64,000 nt of DNA from Chloroflexota bacterium (GTDB taxonomy: Bacteria; Chloroflexota; Anaerolineae; Anaerolineales; Villigracilaceae), in NCBI GenBank assembly GCA_013388855.1, contig JACAEM010000019.1, positions 1 to 64,000 on the forward strand, given 5' to 3'. The position numbers and the translations under genes were made by a program. The notes under the pieces are model-generated. The model was not told where the DNA came from and searched no databases. It saw nothing but the letters and a program-made list of their open reading frames with translations. This document shows positions 16,740-26,018 of the stretch, in pieces. How positions within the stretch are numbered: the stretch's first letter is position 1; every line of letters starts with the position of its first letter.

Positions 16740-17600
16740 TTATCTTTGCGACACCTCTATCAACGCAAGTTGTACTTCTTTTTTGCCCTCGATGGGAAGT
16801 GCATAGTTGGAGATGAAAAGTTCATTCCCTTTTTCAGCTCTGCCTCGTTTGTAATTATTCATTCCATATTGCAATTCCCAACTGTACATGGTTGCGAATC
16901 TAAAATTTCTCCTGATCTCAGGAGAGTCATCGTATGTAATCAACCACAAATGATTGCATTTTTTCATCGCATCGGCAAATATGTCATGGTCAAAACCTGT
17001 GTGGAGGATACCGTTTTTGCCATACAATTTCGATCTGGTCGCTTTGAAATAGGGCGGGTCGAGGAAGGTAAAAACCTCTTTTCCACCACCCGCCAAGACC
17101 TCACGATAGTCCGACCGTGTAATTTTTACCCCTTGCAAAAGCTCCCCTAGTCGGGCAACACGCTGAATCGATGATTCGGTAAAACGTCCAACAAAAGCCT
17201 GTTGCGAATAACCGCCCGACTCGACCACGCCGGAAAAAGTAATACGATTCAAAATGAAAAAACGAACTGCCCGTTCAAACCCAGGCAGGCTTTTAGCGTT
17301 CATGTCAACCAATTCGTCGAACAATCCCTGCCCATCCACCGTTTCGGATTTGATTTTCAGAATTTCTTTTGCCAGTTTTTCCGAGTCCGTCTGCACATAT
17401 TTCCAGAAATAATACAACTCAGGATTCAAGTCATTGATCCAAATTTTCAATTTCGGACGAACCTGTTTCAAGTAAATAAAAAATGACCCGCCGCCAACAA
17501 AAGGTTCCCTGTACTCTTCAAACTCTTCGGGCAACAGATATTTCATCTGCTGAATGGCGCGGGATTTGCCGCCAGGGTATCGCAATGGGCTTTTTACCAT
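16740..17600 (-). CDS. Dam-family adenine-specific DNA methyltransferase
   Basis: N6-adenine methylation of DNA, D12 class. 286 residues. Motif I-like YPGGKS near the N-terminus and EPFVGGGSFF bind SAM. The catalytic motif DPPYF is in TFLDPPYF. No restriction gene is adjacent, so it is an orphan methylase. The gene is visibly richer in A+T than its neighbours and begins about 40 bp after a nucleotidase fragment that stops abruptly, which suggests recent arrival by transfer. No convincing ribosome site is seen; the ATG is preceded by GATATAAA. Confidence 0.9.
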   Translation of the reverse strand: MVKSPLRYPGGKSRAIQQMKYLLPEEFEEYREPFVGGGSFFIYLKQVRPKLKIWINDLNPELYYFWKYVQTDSEKLAKEILKIKSETVDGQGLFDELVDMNAKSLPGFERAVRFFILNRITFSGVVESGGYSQQAFVGRFTESSIQRVARLGELLQGVKITRSDYREVLAGGGKEVFTFLDPPYFKATRSKLYGKNGILHTGFDHDIFADAMKKCNHLWLITYDDSPEIRRNFRFATMYSWELQYGMNNYKRGRAEKGNELFISNYALPIEGKKEVQLALIEVSQR

Positions 17601-17639
17601 TTTATATCGGATGAATTTTGAATCATAATCACTGCTAAT

Positions 17640-17735
17640 TTACACAAAACATCCAGGATGGCATTCCTGCCACCTTCGCAGAAATGCCCTGTCGAAGTCC
17701 GCGAGGACATCGTCCATATCCACGAGAATTCTCAC
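17640..17735 (-). pseudogene. 5' fragment of a 5'(3')-deoxyribonucleotidase gene
   Basis: Translation from GTG 17735 gives 31 residues beginning VRILVDMDDVLADFD, then AFLRRW, then a stop. The DMDDVLADF motif is the HAD nucleophile site of NT5C-type deoxyribonucleotidases, normally about 190 residues. Everything after residue about 30 is missing, and the Dam-type methylase gene follows about 40 bp on. The GTG overlaps the stop codon of the preceding gene (ATGTGAG), so the intact gene was once translationally coupled to it. Confidence 0.65.
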
Positions 17736-18427
17736 ATCGTCCCTCCGTACCCGTATGGTAACTGCCCGAGAAACGCGTCCATGTTCCCCGGAACAATAAA
17801 CACATTTTTGATGAGCTTGCTAAAGCCGTTCGGGTTCTTTGGTACCAGCAGCAAACCATCCCTGGCGTCCCGGTCCCGGGCAAAGAAATCCCAGTCCTGA
17901 TCCTTTTGGAAGCGGGCTTTCTCGATACGGCTAATCTCCTTGAATGTGAAGAACAGACGGTAATCCAAGTGACCCGGCGCAAAATAGACCGCGATGCCGG
18001 TGGCAGTGATGATATACACCGTTGGGTAGCCAAAGAACTGCGCATCACGATAGGAAAGGGTAAATCCCACCACAATGATGAAGAACTGCCAGAAGGACAG
18101 CCCGAACTGTCCCTTGATAAAGAAGGAGAGCAGAGCACTCCCGGCAAGCAGAATGGAAACATTGCGCACGGCTCTTCCCCACGGGACGGCTGGTCGGTCC
18201 ATATAAAACTTTCCTCCTCCCGGGGCATGTTCGCGGCGCATGTGTGAGACCCACGCGGTGGACTGCCACCACAACAGGACAAGCCCCAGAATGATAACCA
18301 GAAGAAAAGCAATCGAAAAATTAGGGGGCCATGCCCACAACACAACCAGTGGAAACCACGCGTAGGGGAACTGTTTGATAAACAGACGGGGAACGTTGAG
18401 GATAAGGCGGTCAAAGAATTGACGCAT
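17732..18427 (-). CDS. Integral membrane protein, unknown function
   Basis: 231 residues. Two hydrophobic segments near the N-terminus (about 18-57, including FPLVVLWAWPP), a basic loop (MRREHAPGGGKFYMDRP), two more helices (about 85-125), then a cytoplasmic beta-rich C-terminal half (YRDAQFFGYPTVYIITATG, RLFFTFKEISRIEKARF, KLIKNVFIVP) that resembles bacterial PH-like domains of YcxB type. That resemblance is tentative. A TATAAT six bases before the ATG implies a leaderless mRNA. Confidence 0.8.
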   Translation of the reverse strand: MRQFFDRLILNVPRLFIKQFPYAWFPLVVLWAWPPNFSIAFLLVIILGLVLLWWQSTAWVSHMRREHAPGGGKFYMDRPAVPWGRAVRNVSILLAGSALLSFFIKGQFGLSFWQFFIIVVGFTLSYRDAQFFGYPTVYIITATGIAVYFAPGHLDYRLFFTFKEISRIEKARFQKDQDWDFFARDRDARDGLLLVPKNPNGFSKLIKNVFIVPGNMDAFLGQLPYGYGGTM

Positions 18428-18433
18428 GAGGTA

Positions 18434-18439
18434 ATTATA
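18434..18439 (-). promoter_or_regulatory. -10 box giving a leaderless transcript
   Basis: TATAAT on the minus strand, six bases from ATG 18427. No separate ribosome site exists. Confidence 0.5.
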
Positions 18440-18611
18440 CAGTCAAAAGAATCGCCCTTACCAAAGCGTTCGGTCAGACAACAGCGGCATGTCCACAAAA
18501 CGGAACTTCGATCTCCAGCACAAAATAACGGGGCACCATCCATCCGCTTATTGCGGAATACCCGACCTCCTTTGTCTTTTCAACATCTCTTCTTCGTTGG
18601 ACATTTCATCA

Positions 18612-18645
18612 TAAAAAAACAGACCGCACCTTTATAGATGCGGTC
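18612..18645 (-). terminator. Terminator of the sdh operon
   Basis: Minus strand GACCGCA / TGCGGTC stem followed by TGTTTTTTT, 36 bp after the sdhB stop. Confidence 0.85.
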
Positions 18646-18680
18646 CACTGTTTACCGATTACGAATTACTGGCAACTCTC

Positions 18681-19388
18681 TTACTCAACCTTCCCAGTGA
18701 TTGTCGCCAGTTTCAACTCGCCAATTGCCTTCGTGATCGGGATCTCACGCGGGCAGGCAAGCGTGCAGTTGTAGGCGGTGTGACAGCGCGCCAGACCGTC
18801 CGTCTCGGCAATGATGTGCATGCGTTCGGAGGCGGCTTCGTCGCGGCTGTCGAAGATGAAGCGATGAGCAGTAACCAACGCGGCGGGACCATAATACTGG
18901 TCGCTTGCCCAGAACGACGGACAGGAAGTCGTGCACGCCGCGCACAAAATGCACTTGGTCGTTTCGTCGAAGCGGGCGCGCTGTTCGGGCGATTGGAGAC
19001 GTTCGCGTCCATTCTCGGGCAACGGCGACTCATTGATGAAATACGGAAGCACCTTCTTGTAATTGTCGAAGAACGGCTCCATATCCACAATCAGGTCCTT
19101 GGCAACCTTCAAACCCAGCAGCGGCTCGACCGTGATCCTGTCACCCACATCGCGTACAAGCGTCTTGCACGCCAGCATGTTGCGGCCGTTGATGCGCATC
19201 GCATCCGAGCCGCACACGCCGTGCGCGCACGAACGGCGAAAGGACAACGTGCCATCCTTGTAGCCCTTCACATACTCGAGCAGATCAAGGATACGGTCGG
19301 TTTCCTCGGCTTCGATGGTATAGGTCTCGTAGCGGAATCGCTTGTCCACTTCAGGGTTATAGCGAAAGACTTTTAAAGTAACCTGCAT
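18681..19388 (-). CDS. sdhB: Succinate dehydrogenase iron-sulfur subunit
   Basis: Carries electrons from the flavin of SdhA to quinone. 235 residues from ATG 19388 (TGAGG 5 bp upstream). The N-terminal ferredoxin fold has the 2Fe-2S cysteines in SCAHGVCGSD and LACKTL. The C-terminal helical domain has CILCAACTTSCP for 4Fe-4S and CHTAYNCTLACP for 3Fe-4S. It starts 10 bp after sdhA and ends the operon sdhC-D-A-B. Confidence 0.96.
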   Translation of the reverse strand: MQVTLKVFRYNPEVDKRFRYETYTIEAEETDRILDLLEYVKGYKDGTLSFRRSCAHGVCGSDAMRINGRNMLACKTLVRDVGDRITVEPLLGLKVAKDLIVDMEPFFDNYKKVLPYFINESPLPENGRERLQSPEQRARFDETTKCILCAACTTSCPSFWASDQYYGPAALVTAHRFIFDSRDEAASERMHIIAETDGLARCHTAYNCTLACPREIPITKAIGELKLATITGKVE

Positions 19389-19398
19389 GTTCGCCTCA

Positions 19399-21192
19399 CT
19401 AATAGACTCTTGCCTTCGGTTGGTATTTTGTGATGACGACCGGCTTGTAATCAATCCTGACCTTGCCGTCCTCTTTCCACGCGAGCGTATGCTTCAACCA
19501 TTCCTTGTCATCGCGTTCTGGATAATCCTCACGCGAATGCCCACCGCGCGACTCCTTGCGGTTCAAGGCGCACTCCGCCACCACTTCCGCCACTTCGAGC
19601 ATGTTCCCAAGTTCCCAAGCATTGAGCAATTCAGTATTGAAGATTTTCCCGGTATCGGTCACGCGCACGTGTTTGTAGCGTTCCTGGAGCGACTTGACCT
19701 TTGCCAGCGCTTCCTTCATTCCCTTCTCGGTGCGATAGATACCGACATCGTCAAACATGACCTTCTTCATCTCGGTGGAAATGTCGAACGCGTTCTCCTT
19801 GCCGGATGCCGTTCTCAACGCTTCGAACTGAGACCTCGCGTCTGCTTCCGGGTCCTCGGGCAACTTCTCGAAGTCAGCCTGTTTCGCGTACTCTGCCGCC
19901 TTGAGTCCCGCGTGCTTCCCGAACACGACCAGGTCGAGCAAGGAATTGGTTCCCAACCGGTTCGCGCCATGGACGGATACACACGCACATTCTCCCGCCG
20001 CATACAAACCGGGGAAGACCGTATTCTTGCTGTCAATGACCACTTCCCCATATTTGTTGGTCGGGATGCCGCCCATCGTGTAATGTGCCGTCGGCTGGAT
20101 GGGCATCATCTGTGTGATGGGGTCCACACCGAGGTACACGCGGCAGAAGTCGATGATATCCGGGAGTTTCGCAAGGACTTGCTCACCGGTAATCGTATAG
20201 GGAGTGCCATCGGGATTCGTGCGCCCGTCCATCGCCGCGTACTTGATCACGGACTCGGGACGCACATCGAGATAAACATAGTTCGAACCTTTCACGCCGC
20301 GTCCCTCGCGGATCTCTGTATAGATGGCACGCGAAACCACATCGCGGGAAGCCAAATCCTTGACGGTCGGTGCGTACTTTGGCATGAAGCGTTCGCCGTT
20401 GCCATTGATGAGTACACCGCCTTCGCCGCGTACGCCTTCCGTGATGAGGATTCCCAGTTTGTAGATGCCTGTCGGATGGAACTGGAAGAATTCCATGTCT
20501 TCGAGAGGCAGCCCCCGGCGCAGAAGGATCGCCGCCCCATCTCCCGTGTAGGCATAGGCATTCGAGGTCACCTCGAAGATGCGACCATGTCCACCCGTGG
20601 CAAAGATCACCGCCTTGGCGTGAAAGGTGTGCAATTCACCCGTGGCAAGCTCCACCGCCACCACGCCTGCCGCCCTGCCGTTGACAATGAGGAAATCGAG
20701 CACCTGGTATTCGTCGAAGAAGTTGACATTGTTCTTCAGGCACTGTTGATACAGCGTTTGCAGGATCATGTGACCGGTACGGTCTGCCGCATGTGCCGCG
20801 CGCCGAACCGGCTTGCCTGTCACGTTGTTGGTGTGTCCGCCGAATGGACGCTGCGAGATCTTGCCCTCGGGGGTACGATCAAAGGGTAGACCCATGTGCT
20901 CAAGTTCAAGCACCGCGTCGATGGCTTCATTGGTCATGAATTCAATGGCATCCTGATCGCCGAGGTAATCGGAACCTTTGACCGTATCATAGGTGTGCCA
21001 TTCGGGTTTGTCTTCCTCGTAGTTGCCCAATGCCGCGCTAATGCCGCCCTGCGCCGCGCCCGTGTGCGAGCGCGTCGGATAGAGTTTACTGATGACAGCC
21101 GTCTTCGCTCCGCGCGACGCATAGAGACCCGCCATGAGTCCCGCGCCGCCCGCGCCGACGACCACTACGTCAAATTGATGAACATTTGCCAT
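19399..21192 (-). CDS. sdhA: Succinate dehydrogenase flavoprotein subunit
   Basis: Oxidises succinate to fumarate at the cytoplasmic face. 597 residues from ATG 21192. It has the FAD-binding [17 protein letters not shown], the covalent-flavin His in [18 protein letters not shown], the catalytic Arg region around SRAIYTEI and [10 protein letters not shown], and the C-terminal capping domain. It starts 7 bp after sdhD. Length and motifs are those of the classic SdhA/FrdA family. Confidence 0.97.
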   Translation of the reverse strand: MANVHQFDVVVVGAGGAGLMAGLYASRGAKTAVISKLYPTRSHTGAAQGGISAALGNYEEDKPEWHTYDTVKGSDYLGDQDAIEFMTNEAIDAVLELEHMGLPFDRTPEGKISQRPFGGHTNNVTGKPVRRAAHAADRTGHMILQTLYQQCLKNNVNFFDEYQVLDFLIVNGRAAGVVAVELATGELHTFHAKAVIFATGGHGRIFEVTSNAYAYTGDGAAILLRRGLPLEDMEFFQFHPTGIYKLGILITEGVRGEGGVLINGNGERFMPKYAPTVKDLASRDVVSRAIYTEIREGRGVKGSNYVYLDVRPESVIKYAAMDGRTNPDGTPYTITGEQVLAKLPDIIDFCRVYLGVDPITQMMPIQPTAHYTMGGIPTNKYGEVVIDSKNTVFPGLYAAGECACVSVHGANRLGTNSLLDLVVFGKHAGLKAAEYAKQADFEKLPEDPEADARSQFEALRTASGKENAFDISTEMKKVMFDDVGIYRTEKGMKEALAKVKSLQERYKHVRVTDTGKIFNTELLNAWELGNMLEVAEVVAECALNRKESRGGHSREDYPERDDKEWLKHTLAWKEDGKVRIDYKPVVITKYQPKARVY

Positions 21193-21199
21193 GATTTGA

Positions 21200-21649
21200 T
21201 TATCCTGCCGGGAAAAGTATGTCGCGCCAAAGAATATACAGCCCAATAAGGGTCATCGAGATCATCATGATGATACTCAGCAAACGGACGATCTTTCGAC
21301 CATTTGCTGACACAATGTAATCATCCGCAATCACAACCAGTCCATGCACACCGTGCGCCACGGCCACAATGAGCAGGAGGCTGGCGGTCACTGCCCAGAA
21401 GGGAGTTGCCCAAGGTTCGAGCGCGGGAATATCCGTGCTCTGCACGTGATTGGGATTCGGCATGAACCCCCAGCGCAGCACATCCGCCATATTCATCTGG
21501 GTGCGGGCACCCATAATCAGAGCGCCTGCAATTGCCACCAGGATCAAACCGTACATTGCCAGCGCGGAGAGACGCGTAAAGAGCCACATCATCATTTCAA
21601 AGTTCAGACCGCGCTTGGTCAGGGGAAGACTTCTCGATTTGGACGCCAC
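21200..21649 (-). CDS. sdhD: Succinate dehydrogenase membrane anchor subunit D
   Basis: 149 residues if begun at GTG 21649, which has GGGAGG 5 bp upstream and lies one base after the sdhC stop. An ATG at 21676 would overlap sdhC. Three TM helices (about 30-50, 78-100 and 118-138) and a His in [14 protein letters not shown] suit quinone/heme binding. Confidence 0.88.
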   Translation of the reverse strand: MASKSRSLPLTKRGLNFEMMMWLFTRLSALAMYGLILVAIAGALIMGARTQMNMADVLRWGFMPNPNHVQSTDIPALEPWATPFWAVTASLLLIVAVAHGVHGLVVIADDYIVSANGRKIVRLLSIIMMISMTLIGLYILWRDILFPAG

Positions 21650-21650
21650 A

Positions 21651-22025
21651 TCAACCTCCCAACGCGGATTGAACAATCACCAGGACGGCAATGCCAAAGA
21701 CGGGAACAAAGACCGCCCATTCGATCCAGATGGCCTCACGCGAGTGCTCGAGCAGTTTGGGAAACAAATCCAGGATGGTGATGCGCAGTCCGTTGATGGC
21801 ATGGAACAACGCACAGAAGAAAACAAAGATCTGAAACAGCCAGTTCTCATACACAGTATTGAGAAAAACACCAAGTTCACCGCCCAGAAACGAAGCCAGA
21901 ATATGAACGGTGACAAAAATTGCCATGCCCAATCCGCCGATGCGGTGCAACACAAAGGTCAACATTGGACCCTGTCCCTTGTATCGCAAGCCTGTGGCAA
22001 GGCTGACATTCCTTTTCAGGCTCAT
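21651..22025 (-). CDS. sdhC: Succinate dehydrogenase cytochrome b anchor subunit C
   Basis: 124 residues. AGGAGG lies 5 bp before the ATG. Three TM helices and the signature sequence FVLHRIGGLGMAIFVTVHIL with heme-ligand His residues, followed by ALFHAINGLRI. It is the first gene of the operon, divergent from the Rieske gene across 261 bp. Confidence 0.92.
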   Translation of the reverse strand: MSLKRNVSLATGLRYKGQGPMLTFVLHRIGGLGMAIFVTVHILASFLGGELGVFLNTVYENWLFQIFVFFCALFHAINGLRITILDLFPKLLEHSREAIWIEWAVFVPVFGIAVLVIVQSALGG

Positions 22026-22286
22026 GAAAGCCTCCTAAAAATTTTGATTTTGGGAAGATGGTATATTATCCCATCTACGCCAAGTTTGTTAAAAGTGACA
22101 ATACTCATGGGTTATTCGTTTCAGATTTCCTCGAAAAAAGAGGGGCTTGACCTTTATAATCCAGAATACTACGACCAGACAAAGCGGTCTTATTCTAACC
22201 GAAATTTTAGCGTGGACAAATCATTTCAGCCCTGTTATTCTGCTGGCAACACGACAGTAGCTCGATTTTTGCATCTTGGAGGTGTC

Positions 22287-22775
22287 ATGTCTGAAGTTAG
22301 TCGACGCGAATTCATCAAAGTCACCACCGGTATCGTCGGGGGAATTATCGGCGCGGTGATCGGACTTCCCACTGTCTACTATTTGATCGACCCGGCGCTG
22401 CGTGAAGGGGCGAAGGAGGCGTGGATCCCCATCGGGAAACTCGAGCACATGGAAATTGGCAAGCCATACCCGTTCTCGTTCACGCGCGTCCAGGTCAATG
22501 GCTGGGAGCGGACTTCCACCAGCCACGGCGGATTCGTCACTCGCAACTCGGAAGCCCCGGACGACCTGTTCATCCTCAACAGCAAGTGCACGCATCTCGC
22601 CTGCACTGTGAACTGGTCCGACAACGATCAGGTTTACCTCTGTCCCTGTCATGACGCCAAATTCGGCAGGCAGGGCGAAGTGCTCGATGGTCCCCCACCT
22701 CGTCCATTGGATCGCTTCGATGAATTCCGTGTCACCGAAGACGGCACGCTCGAGATCTTTTACAAGGAAGGCTGA
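22287..22775 (+). CDS. Rieske iron-sulfur protein of the quinol-oxidising complex
   Basis: 162 residues from ATG 22287 (GGAGG 6 bp upstream). The N-terminal signal-anchor SRREFIKVTTGIVGGIIGAVIG has the SRRxF pattern of Tat-exported Rieske proteins. The cluster-binding boxes are CTHLAC and CPCHDAKF, ending GPPPRPL. It oxidises quinol together with the cytochrome b subunits encoded directly downstream with a 3-bp gap. I leave the symbol blank because both qcrA and petC are used. Confidence 0.94.
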   Translation: MSEVSRREFIKVTTGIVGGIIGAVIGLPTVYYLIDPALREGAKEAWIPIGKLEHMEIGKPYPFSFTRVQVNGWERTSTSHGGFVTRNSEAPDDLFILNSKCTHLACTVNWSDNDQVYLCPCHDAKFGRQGEVLDGPPPRPLDRFDEFRVTEDGTLEIFYKEG

Positions 22776-22778
22776 GCC

Positions 22779-23438
22779 ATGTGGAAAAAAATATTCGATT
22801 GGCTCGATGAACGGCTTGGTCTGAACGACATCTACAAAAATCTGCTTGACCGCCCCGAACCAAGGGGCAACTGGTGGAACACGCTCGGCTCCGCGAGTCT
22901 GTTCCTTTTTGTTTTACAAGGGTTGACCGGCATCTTTCTCACCGTCTACTACACCCCATCTCCAGACCATGCCTACGACTCGATCCAGTACATCATGGAA
23001 GGCGTCGCATTCGGCTGGTTGATCCGAGGCATCCATCACTGGGGAGCGTCATTGATGGTGATCGTGGTTTTCATCCACATGCTGCGTGTGTTCGTGACCG
23101 CCTCCTACAAATATCCACGCGAGTTGACATGGCTCATCGGCGTCGGTCTGCTGCTCGCCACCATCGGCATGGGCTTCACCGGCTACCTGCTTCCGTGGAA
23201 CCAGCGGGCATACTGGGCGACCACCGTCGGCACACAGATTGCAGGCAGTGTTCCCTTCATCGGCGAATTCATCCTCAAAGCCCTGCGCGGCGGACCCGAC
23301 CTAAGCGCCCTCACGTTACAACGCTTCTTCTCCGGTCACATCTGGATGATCCCCGCCATTCTCGCGGCGTTGATCGGCGTGCACCTTTTCCTTATCATCA
23401 AGCACGGCGAATCCCACTTCCCGACCAGGGAGGACTAA
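22779..23438 (+). CDS. Cytochrome b (b6-type N-terminal half)
   Basis: 219 residues, four TM helices. The heme-ligand His residues are seen in RGIHHWGASLMV and the HMLRVF helix, and in IGVHLFLIIKHG. The Qo-region segment GFTGYLLPWNQ is present. Length equals b6-type proteins, with the C-terminal half encoded separately by the next gene, as in bc complexes of Firmicutes and cyanobacteria. It forms the quinone-handling core of the complex. Confidence 0.94.
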   Translation: MWKKIFDWLDERLGLNDIYKNLLDRPEPRGNWWNTLGSASLFLFVLQGLTGIFLTVYYTPSPDHAYDSIQYIMEGVAFGWLIRGIHHWGASLMVIVVFIHMLRVFVTASYKYPRELTWLIGVGLLLATIGMGFTGYLLPWNQRAYWATTVGTQIAGSVPFIGEFILKALRGGPDLSALTLQRFFSGHIWMIPAILAALIGVHLFLIIKHGESHFPTRED

Positions 23439-23448
23439 GGAGCACGCC

Positions 23449-24864
23449 ATGAACGACGAAATCAAAAAGAAAATCAACGAACGCTACGAACGCGAGCTCA
23501 ACCGGGGCGAACGCTTCTGGCCCGACAGCATTTTCAAAGACTTGATCGTCTCGCTAGGCATTTTCGCAATACTTGTCCTGCTCGCCACATTCGTGGGCGT
23601 TGCCCCCGAACCCAAAGCCGACCCGGCCGATACAAGTTACCTGCCGCGCCCGGAATGGTATTTCCTCTTCCTCTTCAAATTCCTGGCGCTCTATGGACAG
23701 ATTCCCGTCATCGGCAAGATTGAATGGCTGGCAACCGTCCTCATCCCAGGGTTGGGTATCGGGCTTTTGACTCTCCTGCCGCTGCTGGATAAATCCCCCT
23801 ACCGGCATTATTCCCGCCGCATCTTCGCCCTGACTTTCATGGGAACGGTCATTCTGGACATTGTGCTGTTGACCGTTATGGCGAGTCTGCCCGTCCCCCC
23901 GGACGCGGCTGAGCTGGCCGCATCCACGACCCTGCAAGCCATCGGCGGGCTGTGGATCCCTGCTGCAATTCTCACAATTCTCGTACTTTTCTACGCCTTC
24001 AAGCGTGACATTTATCGCGAGTCTACGCGGAGGAGTCTCCCGATTTTCATAACGGTGGCAGGTTCTCTGGCGATGGTGGCGATGACCATCTACATTAGCG
24101 CGCGCGCGGCGTCATATCCCAAACCGGAAGAAGTCGAAGTGGCGACCACGCTCGTCGACCAGATTGTCGCCGGTCAGGACCTGTATTCCGTCCATTGTGT
24201 GGAATGTCACGGCGACGACGGCTCGGTGGATGTGATCGAAGGTGTGGAGGGACTCGAAGGCGAGGAGATCACGCCCATCAACAGCACGGACGTGTTGTAT
24301 ACCATCACCGACTCCGCCATGTACGAAGTGATTGCGTATGGACGCCCGAACGCGGGCATGGTCCCGTTTGGCAAAGCGTACGGTGGGGAACTCTCCCGTA
24401 GTGAAATCGACAACATCATCCTCTTTATGCGCTACACATGGGATGACCGCTTTGAGGCGCCCGAAATCCCCGCCCTCTTTCCTCCGCTGGCGGATGGGGA
24501 AGTGCCCTCCTATGAGGTGCATATTGCGCCGATTGTGAAACGATATTGTATTTCATGCCACCGCGCAGGCAAGGAAAACAACGATTACCTGATGACCACC
24601 TATGAGGAGATACTTACCACCGGCGAAAACAAGGACAAGAACATCGTCGCTGGAGACCCGAACAGTTATCTGCTCCAGGTCATTCAGGGAACGCCAATCA
24701 TGGACCCCGAGAAGCCTGACGAAGAGATGATCGGCGTCATGCCGCCGAAGGGTCACCTCAAGCCCGATGCGCTCGATGCCCTCATCCGCTGGATTATGAA
24801 CGGTATGCCTGAAACGGCTGAGGACGCAGCAAAGTTGTTTGTCGCTCCGACACCAGTACAATAA
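23449..24864 (+). CDS. Fusion of cytochrome b subunit IV with a diheme cytochrome c
   Basis: 471 residues. The N-terminal part (about 30-215) is subunit-IV-like, with the Qo motif PEWY in LPRPEWYFLF and about four to five TM helices. The exported C-terminal part carries two c-type heme sites, CVECH (Cys250-His254) and CISCH (Cys367-His371). The second site sits in a longer domain of the type seen in planctomycete cytochromes. Mono-heme fusions (QcrC) are known in Bacillaceae; here two hemes replace a separate cytochrome c1. It lies 10 bp after the b6-type gene and ends at a terminator. Confidence 0.92.
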   Translation: MNDEIKKKINERYERELNRGERFWPDSIFKDLIVSLGIFAILVLLATFVGVAPEPKADPADTSYLPRPEWYFLFLFKFLALYGQIPVIGKIEWLATVLIPGLGIGLLTLLPLLDKSPYRHYSRRIFALTFMGTVILDIVLLTVMASLPVPPDAAELAASTTLQAIGGLWIPAAILTILVLFYAFKRDIYRESTRRSLPIFITVAGSLAMVAMTIYISARAASYPKPEEVEVATTLVDQIVAGQDLYSVHCVECHGDDGSVDVIEGVEGLEGEEITPINSTDVLYTITDSAMYEVIAYGRPNAGMVPFGKAYGGELSRSEIDNIILFMRYTWDDRFEAPEIPALFPPLADGEVPSYEVHIAPIVKRYCISCHRAGKENNDYLMTTYEEILTTGENKDKNIVAGDPNSYLLQVIQGTPIMDPEKPDEEMIGVMPPKGHLKPDALDALIRWIMNGMPETAEDAAKLFVAPTPVQ

Positions 24865-24880
24865 AACCCTTCGCGTTATA

Positions 24881-24919
24881 AAAGCACCTCGGAGACCGAT
24901 CCTGCCGAGGTGTTTTTAT
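24881..24919 (+). terminator. Terminator of the Rieske/cytochrome b operon
   Basis: CACCTCGG / CCGAGGTG stem with a 12-nt loop, then TTTTTATTTT. Confidence 0.85.
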
Positions 24920-24937
24920 TTTGGAAAAGGGATCACA

Positions 24938-25222
24938 CTATGGCGCCCAGCCTCTAAAGCCATACTGCTCATAGGTTAGCAGGAGGTGCTTTTCGGAACC
25001 ATCTGCAAGGGCAATATAGATTAATAAAGTATTATCAACCCCGTTATCGAAGATTCGGGTGTCAGAGACGGGGATGGCGTCGATGTGGCTGGAATAGCTG
25101 TGGAGGTCGGTGTTGGAGGAATCGGCGTGGGTGCTGGTACGAGGGCTTGAAGGGCATTGCAAGCCAGCGAAGGCACAAGGAATAGTATAACCAATGGAAG
25201 AAAAGGTCTGGTGTTTTTTCAT
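24938..25222 (-). pseudogene. Frameshifted small lipoprotein gene
   Basis: ATG 25222 has AAAGGAG 7 bp upstream and begins ATGAAAAAAC. Read straight, the product has no sensible signal sequence. Removing one A from the six-A run gives MKNTRPFLPLVILFL, then VPSLAC (a lipobox), then a Pro/Thr-rich linker (PAPTPIPPTPTS). The C-terminal part (DNTLLIYIALADGSEKHLLL, ending FRGWAP) is in the original frame again, so a second, compensating shift is needed. It is either a decayed gene, an assembly error at a homopolymer, or a phase-variable start. Confidence 0.6.
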
Positions 25223-25315
25223 ACATCGCTCCTTTATTACACTGTATCCCCAAAATAAACACAGGGGCAGGTTGCACCCTGTGAGTATCCAAGACGGTCC
25301 ATACCTACAAATTCA

Positions 25316-25882
25316 TCACTGAATATTTCCCACCAGACCCAATTCAGGGGCGATCCGGCGCATGGACTGAATCACATTTCCCACATGTTCCCACAACTCG
25401 ACGCCAAATTCCCTGGCGGCGTGTTCCATCTCCGTACGCGACGTTCCTGCAGCGAAGGCTTTGTCCTTCCATTTCTTTTTGACGGAGGATGGCTCCAGGT
25501 CATACAAGGAGCGCGATGGTCGTACCAGGGCCACGGCAGTGATCAAACCTGTGATCTCATCGCAGGCACAGATGGCCTTCCGCACGAGCGTATCGCGCGG
25601 CATTTGCAAATGGTCGGCATGACTCAGGATATCCTGGATGATGTCTTCGGGCACACCGCGCTCGCGTAGAATCGGAGCGCCATCCTGCGGATGTTGGTCG
25701 AGCGTGGGATGAATCTCCCAATCGAAATCGTGCAGCAGACCGATCAGTCCCCAGTGTTCCACATCCTCGCCAAATTTCTCGGCATAGAACCGCATGGCGG
25801 CCTCCACCGAAAGCATGTGCCGCACCAGCCCCTCATTTTTGACATATTCACGTACCAGGGTTAACGCTTCCTCGCGGGTCAT
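25316..25882 (-). CDS. HD-domain phosphohydrolase
   Basis: 188 residues from ATG 25882 (GAAAGGT upstream). An upstream ATG at 25900 lies in the adjacent repeat and is less likely. The HD pattern is VRHMLSVE, then GLLHDFDW, then SHADH, with a further CDEITGLI segment, typical of HDIG-type hydrolases acting on nucleotides or phosphate esters. The substrate is unknown. It is monocistronic. Confidence 0.85.
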   Translation of the reverse strand: MTREEALTLVREYVKNEGLVRHMLSVEAAMRFYAEKFGEDVEHWGLIGLLHDFDWEIHPTLDQHPQDGAPILRERGVPEDIIQDILSHADHLQMPRDTLVRKAICACDEITGLITAVALVRPSRSLYDLEPSSVKKKWKDKAFAAGTSRTEMEHAAREFGVELWEHVGNVIQSMRRIAPELGLVGNIQ

Positions 25883-25896
25883 AATTACCTTTCGTA

Positions 25897-26018
25897 CCAT
25901 GTCGTTGCCAGAAAACCGAAGGCTGCCGTAGCAATCTCATATAACGATTGTTACTTTCAGGCAGACCCATTAAGTTAAGCGGAAGATTGCTTTGGGCTAT
26001 CGCTCTCGCAACGAGATT
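25897..26018. repeat. Dispersed palindromic repeat, copy B
   Basis: Left end CCATGTCGTTGCCAG and right end CTCTCGCAACGAGAT are inverted, with internal AGCAATCTC and AGATTGCTT. It lies between two minus-strand genes and touches the stop codon of one and the upstream alternative start of the other. Confidence 0.75.

Noticed and set aside
16740-17600. Dam methylase considered as part of a restriction-modification or prophage system
   Set aside because: No restriction endonuclease, integrase or phage structural gene lies on either side.
18540-18611. Short minus-strand frame starting MSNEEEMLKRQRRSGIPQ below the sdh terminator
   Set aside because: No ribosome site, 18 residues only, and no neighbour that makes sense of it. 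It may be a relic, but I cannot support it.
19387-20889. 500-codon open frame on the plus strand through sdhA
   Set aside because: It is the mirror of the sdhA codon pattern; translation has no recognisable domain, and sdhA itself is intact.
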